DNA of 7,108 bases from Ignavibacteriaceae bacterium (GTDB taxonomy: Bacteria; Bacteroidota; Ignavibacteria; Ignavibacteriales; Ignavibacteriaceae): assembly GCA_026193755.1 (NCBI GenBank), contig JAPHUI010000250.1, positions 1 through 7,108 of the forward strand, in the 5' to 3' direction. Position numbers and translations under genes: made by a program. Below, one piece after another: positions 6,084 to 7,108 of the stretch. Below the pieces are notes generated by a model, which searched no databases, had not been told where the DNA came from, and saw only the letters and a list, made by a program, of their open reading frames with translations. Each line of letters begins with the position of its first letter. The first letter of the stretch is position 1.

Positions 6084-7108
6084 ATGAAGAATATTTGCTT
6101 ACTTTTTCCACTAACAATGCTCCTGATTAATCCGGCATATCCAATCAGTGTTGAACAAAATTCAAACACCGAAATTAAAGCTCAGAGAACAGAAGAACAT
6201 ATAGTAATTGATGGCAAGCTCAACGAGAATATTTGGAAGAGACCCGGTAATACTAACTTAATTCAACAGGATCCTGAACAAGGATTATATCCAACACAAC
6301 ATACAGAATTTTGGGTGGCTTATGATGATGAAGCTTTCTATTTCGCTGCCAAATTTTATGATACACAACCTGATTCTATAATGGCAAGATTAGTTCGTCG
6401 TGACTTTATCTGGGGCGATCCTTCTGATGGATGTGTACTTTATTTAGATTCATACCGTGATAAAAGAAGCGGATATTTCTTTTATGTTTCTGCAGCTGGA
6501 ACACTGGCGGATGGATTAATTGAAAACGATGTTAAGCAACCGAATGATTTATCCTGGGATGCTGTTTGGGAAGGCGGTGCAAGTTTAAATAAGGACGGAT
6601 GGTCTGCCGAAATGAAAATTCCTTACTCTCAACTAAGATTTCAGGAAGGTGACTCACAGGTCTGGGGAATAAATGTTGAAAGATTTATAAGCAGAAGATT
6701 TGAAACCGATATGCTTGTCTATACTCCAAGAAACGAAAATGGTTTTGCATCCAGGTTCCCTGATCTAGTAGGCATTGAAGGAATAACTCCACCTTCCCGA
6801 ATAGAATACCTGCCATACGTTGTAGGTAAAGCAGAATATATTCAAACAGTGCCTGGAAATCCTTTTAACTCGGGTCACGAATACTCACCTGGGTTAGGAC
6901 TGGACGTAAGAGCAGGTCTAGGCAACAGTCTTACACTTAACGGAACAATCAATCCTGATTTTGGTCAGGTTGAAGTAGATCCAGCAGTAGTAAATCTTAC
7001 AGATGTTGAATCTACTTTCGAAGAGAAGCGTCCTTTCTTTACAGAAGGTGCGAGCATTTACAGATTCGGCGGTGGCGGAACAAACAACAGTGTTTCATTC
7101 AATTGGCC
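6084..7108 (+). CDS. Secreted DUF5916 protein with CBM9-like N-terminal domain (3' end outside the window)
   Basis: The first 341 residues are visible and the frame is open to the window edge. Residues 1 to about 20 are a likely Sec signal peptide (MKN, then the hydrophobic ICLLFPLTMLLI), so the protein should be exported. Residues 37 to about 230 look like a CBM9-like sugar-binding domain, with the hallmark opening 'IVIDGKLNENIWKR', the strand TEFWVAYDDEAFYFAAKFYD, and 'WSAEMKIPYSQLRF' with 'WGINVERF' at its end. From about 240 the DUF5916 region begins, with the family signatures NPDFGQVEVDPAVVNLT (from N290) and EEKRPFFTEG (313-322). Full-length members are usually 700-900 residues, with a C-terminal part predicted to be an outer-membrane beta-barrel, so well over half is missing. 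The ATG has a good AGAGGA seven bases upstream, the best ribosome-binding site in the window. The true substrate is unknown for this family. Confidence 0.9.
   Translation, partial: MKNICLLFPLTMLLINPAYPISVEQNSNTEIKAQRTEEHIVIDGKLNENIWKRPGNTNLIQQDPEQGLYPTQHTEFWVAYDDEAFYFAAKFYDTQPDSIMARLVRRDFIWGDPSDGCVLYLDSYRDKRSGYFFYVSAAGTLADGLIENDVKQPNDLSWDAVWEGGASLNKDGWSAEMKIPYSQLRFQEGDSQVWGINVERFISRRFETDMLVYTPRNENGFASRFPDLVGIEGITPPSRIEYLPYVVGKAEYIQTVPGNPFNSGHEYSPGLGLDVRAGLGNSLTLNGTINPDFGQVEVDPAVVNLTDVESTFEEKRPFFTEGASIYRFGGGGTNNSVSFNW

Overview
The window looks like a piece of an AT-rich chromosome from the Bacteroidota/Chlorobi/Ignavibacteriota group. I lean to an Ignavibacteria-like organism. This rests on the style of the AlaS and RadA proteins, a DUF5916-type outer-membrane protein, a Bacteroidota-type promoter match and weak Shine-Dalgarno use. 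It is a judgement from reading the sequence, not from a search.

Layout. The left part is read on the minus strand. At the left edge (1-128) is the N-terminal end of an ECF-type sigma factor gene that runs out of the window. Upstream of it on the same strand (327-1565) is a single-pass membrane protein. Its cytoplasmic N-terminus resembles an RskA-type anti-sigma domain and its C-terminus is a TonB C-terminal domain. A 280-base intergenic region (1566-1845) separates this unit from the plus-strand genes and holds two inverted repeats and a possible minus-strand promoter. On the plus strand follow alaS (alanyl-tRNA synthetase, 1846-4440), an 81-base gap with a REP-like palindrome, radA (4522-5871), a 212-base gap with little in it, and the 5' part of a secreted DUF5916 / CBM9-like protein gene (6084 to the right edge).

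How the genes relate. alaS and radA are housekeeping genes that may be co-transcribed, but nothing suggests a shared pathway. The left unit is the most interesting part. A TonB-like protein with an anti-sigma-like N-terminus next to an ECF sigma gene suggests that an envelope or energy-transduction event could be coupled to transcription. This is a domain-level inference. The right-hand protein is probably exported and probably an outer-membrane barrel. Any link to the TonB-like protein is speculative.

Apart from this fusion and the RBS-overlapping palindrome, the window looks like ordinary core chromosome. I see no CRISPR array, tRNA, rRNA, transposase or phage gene.
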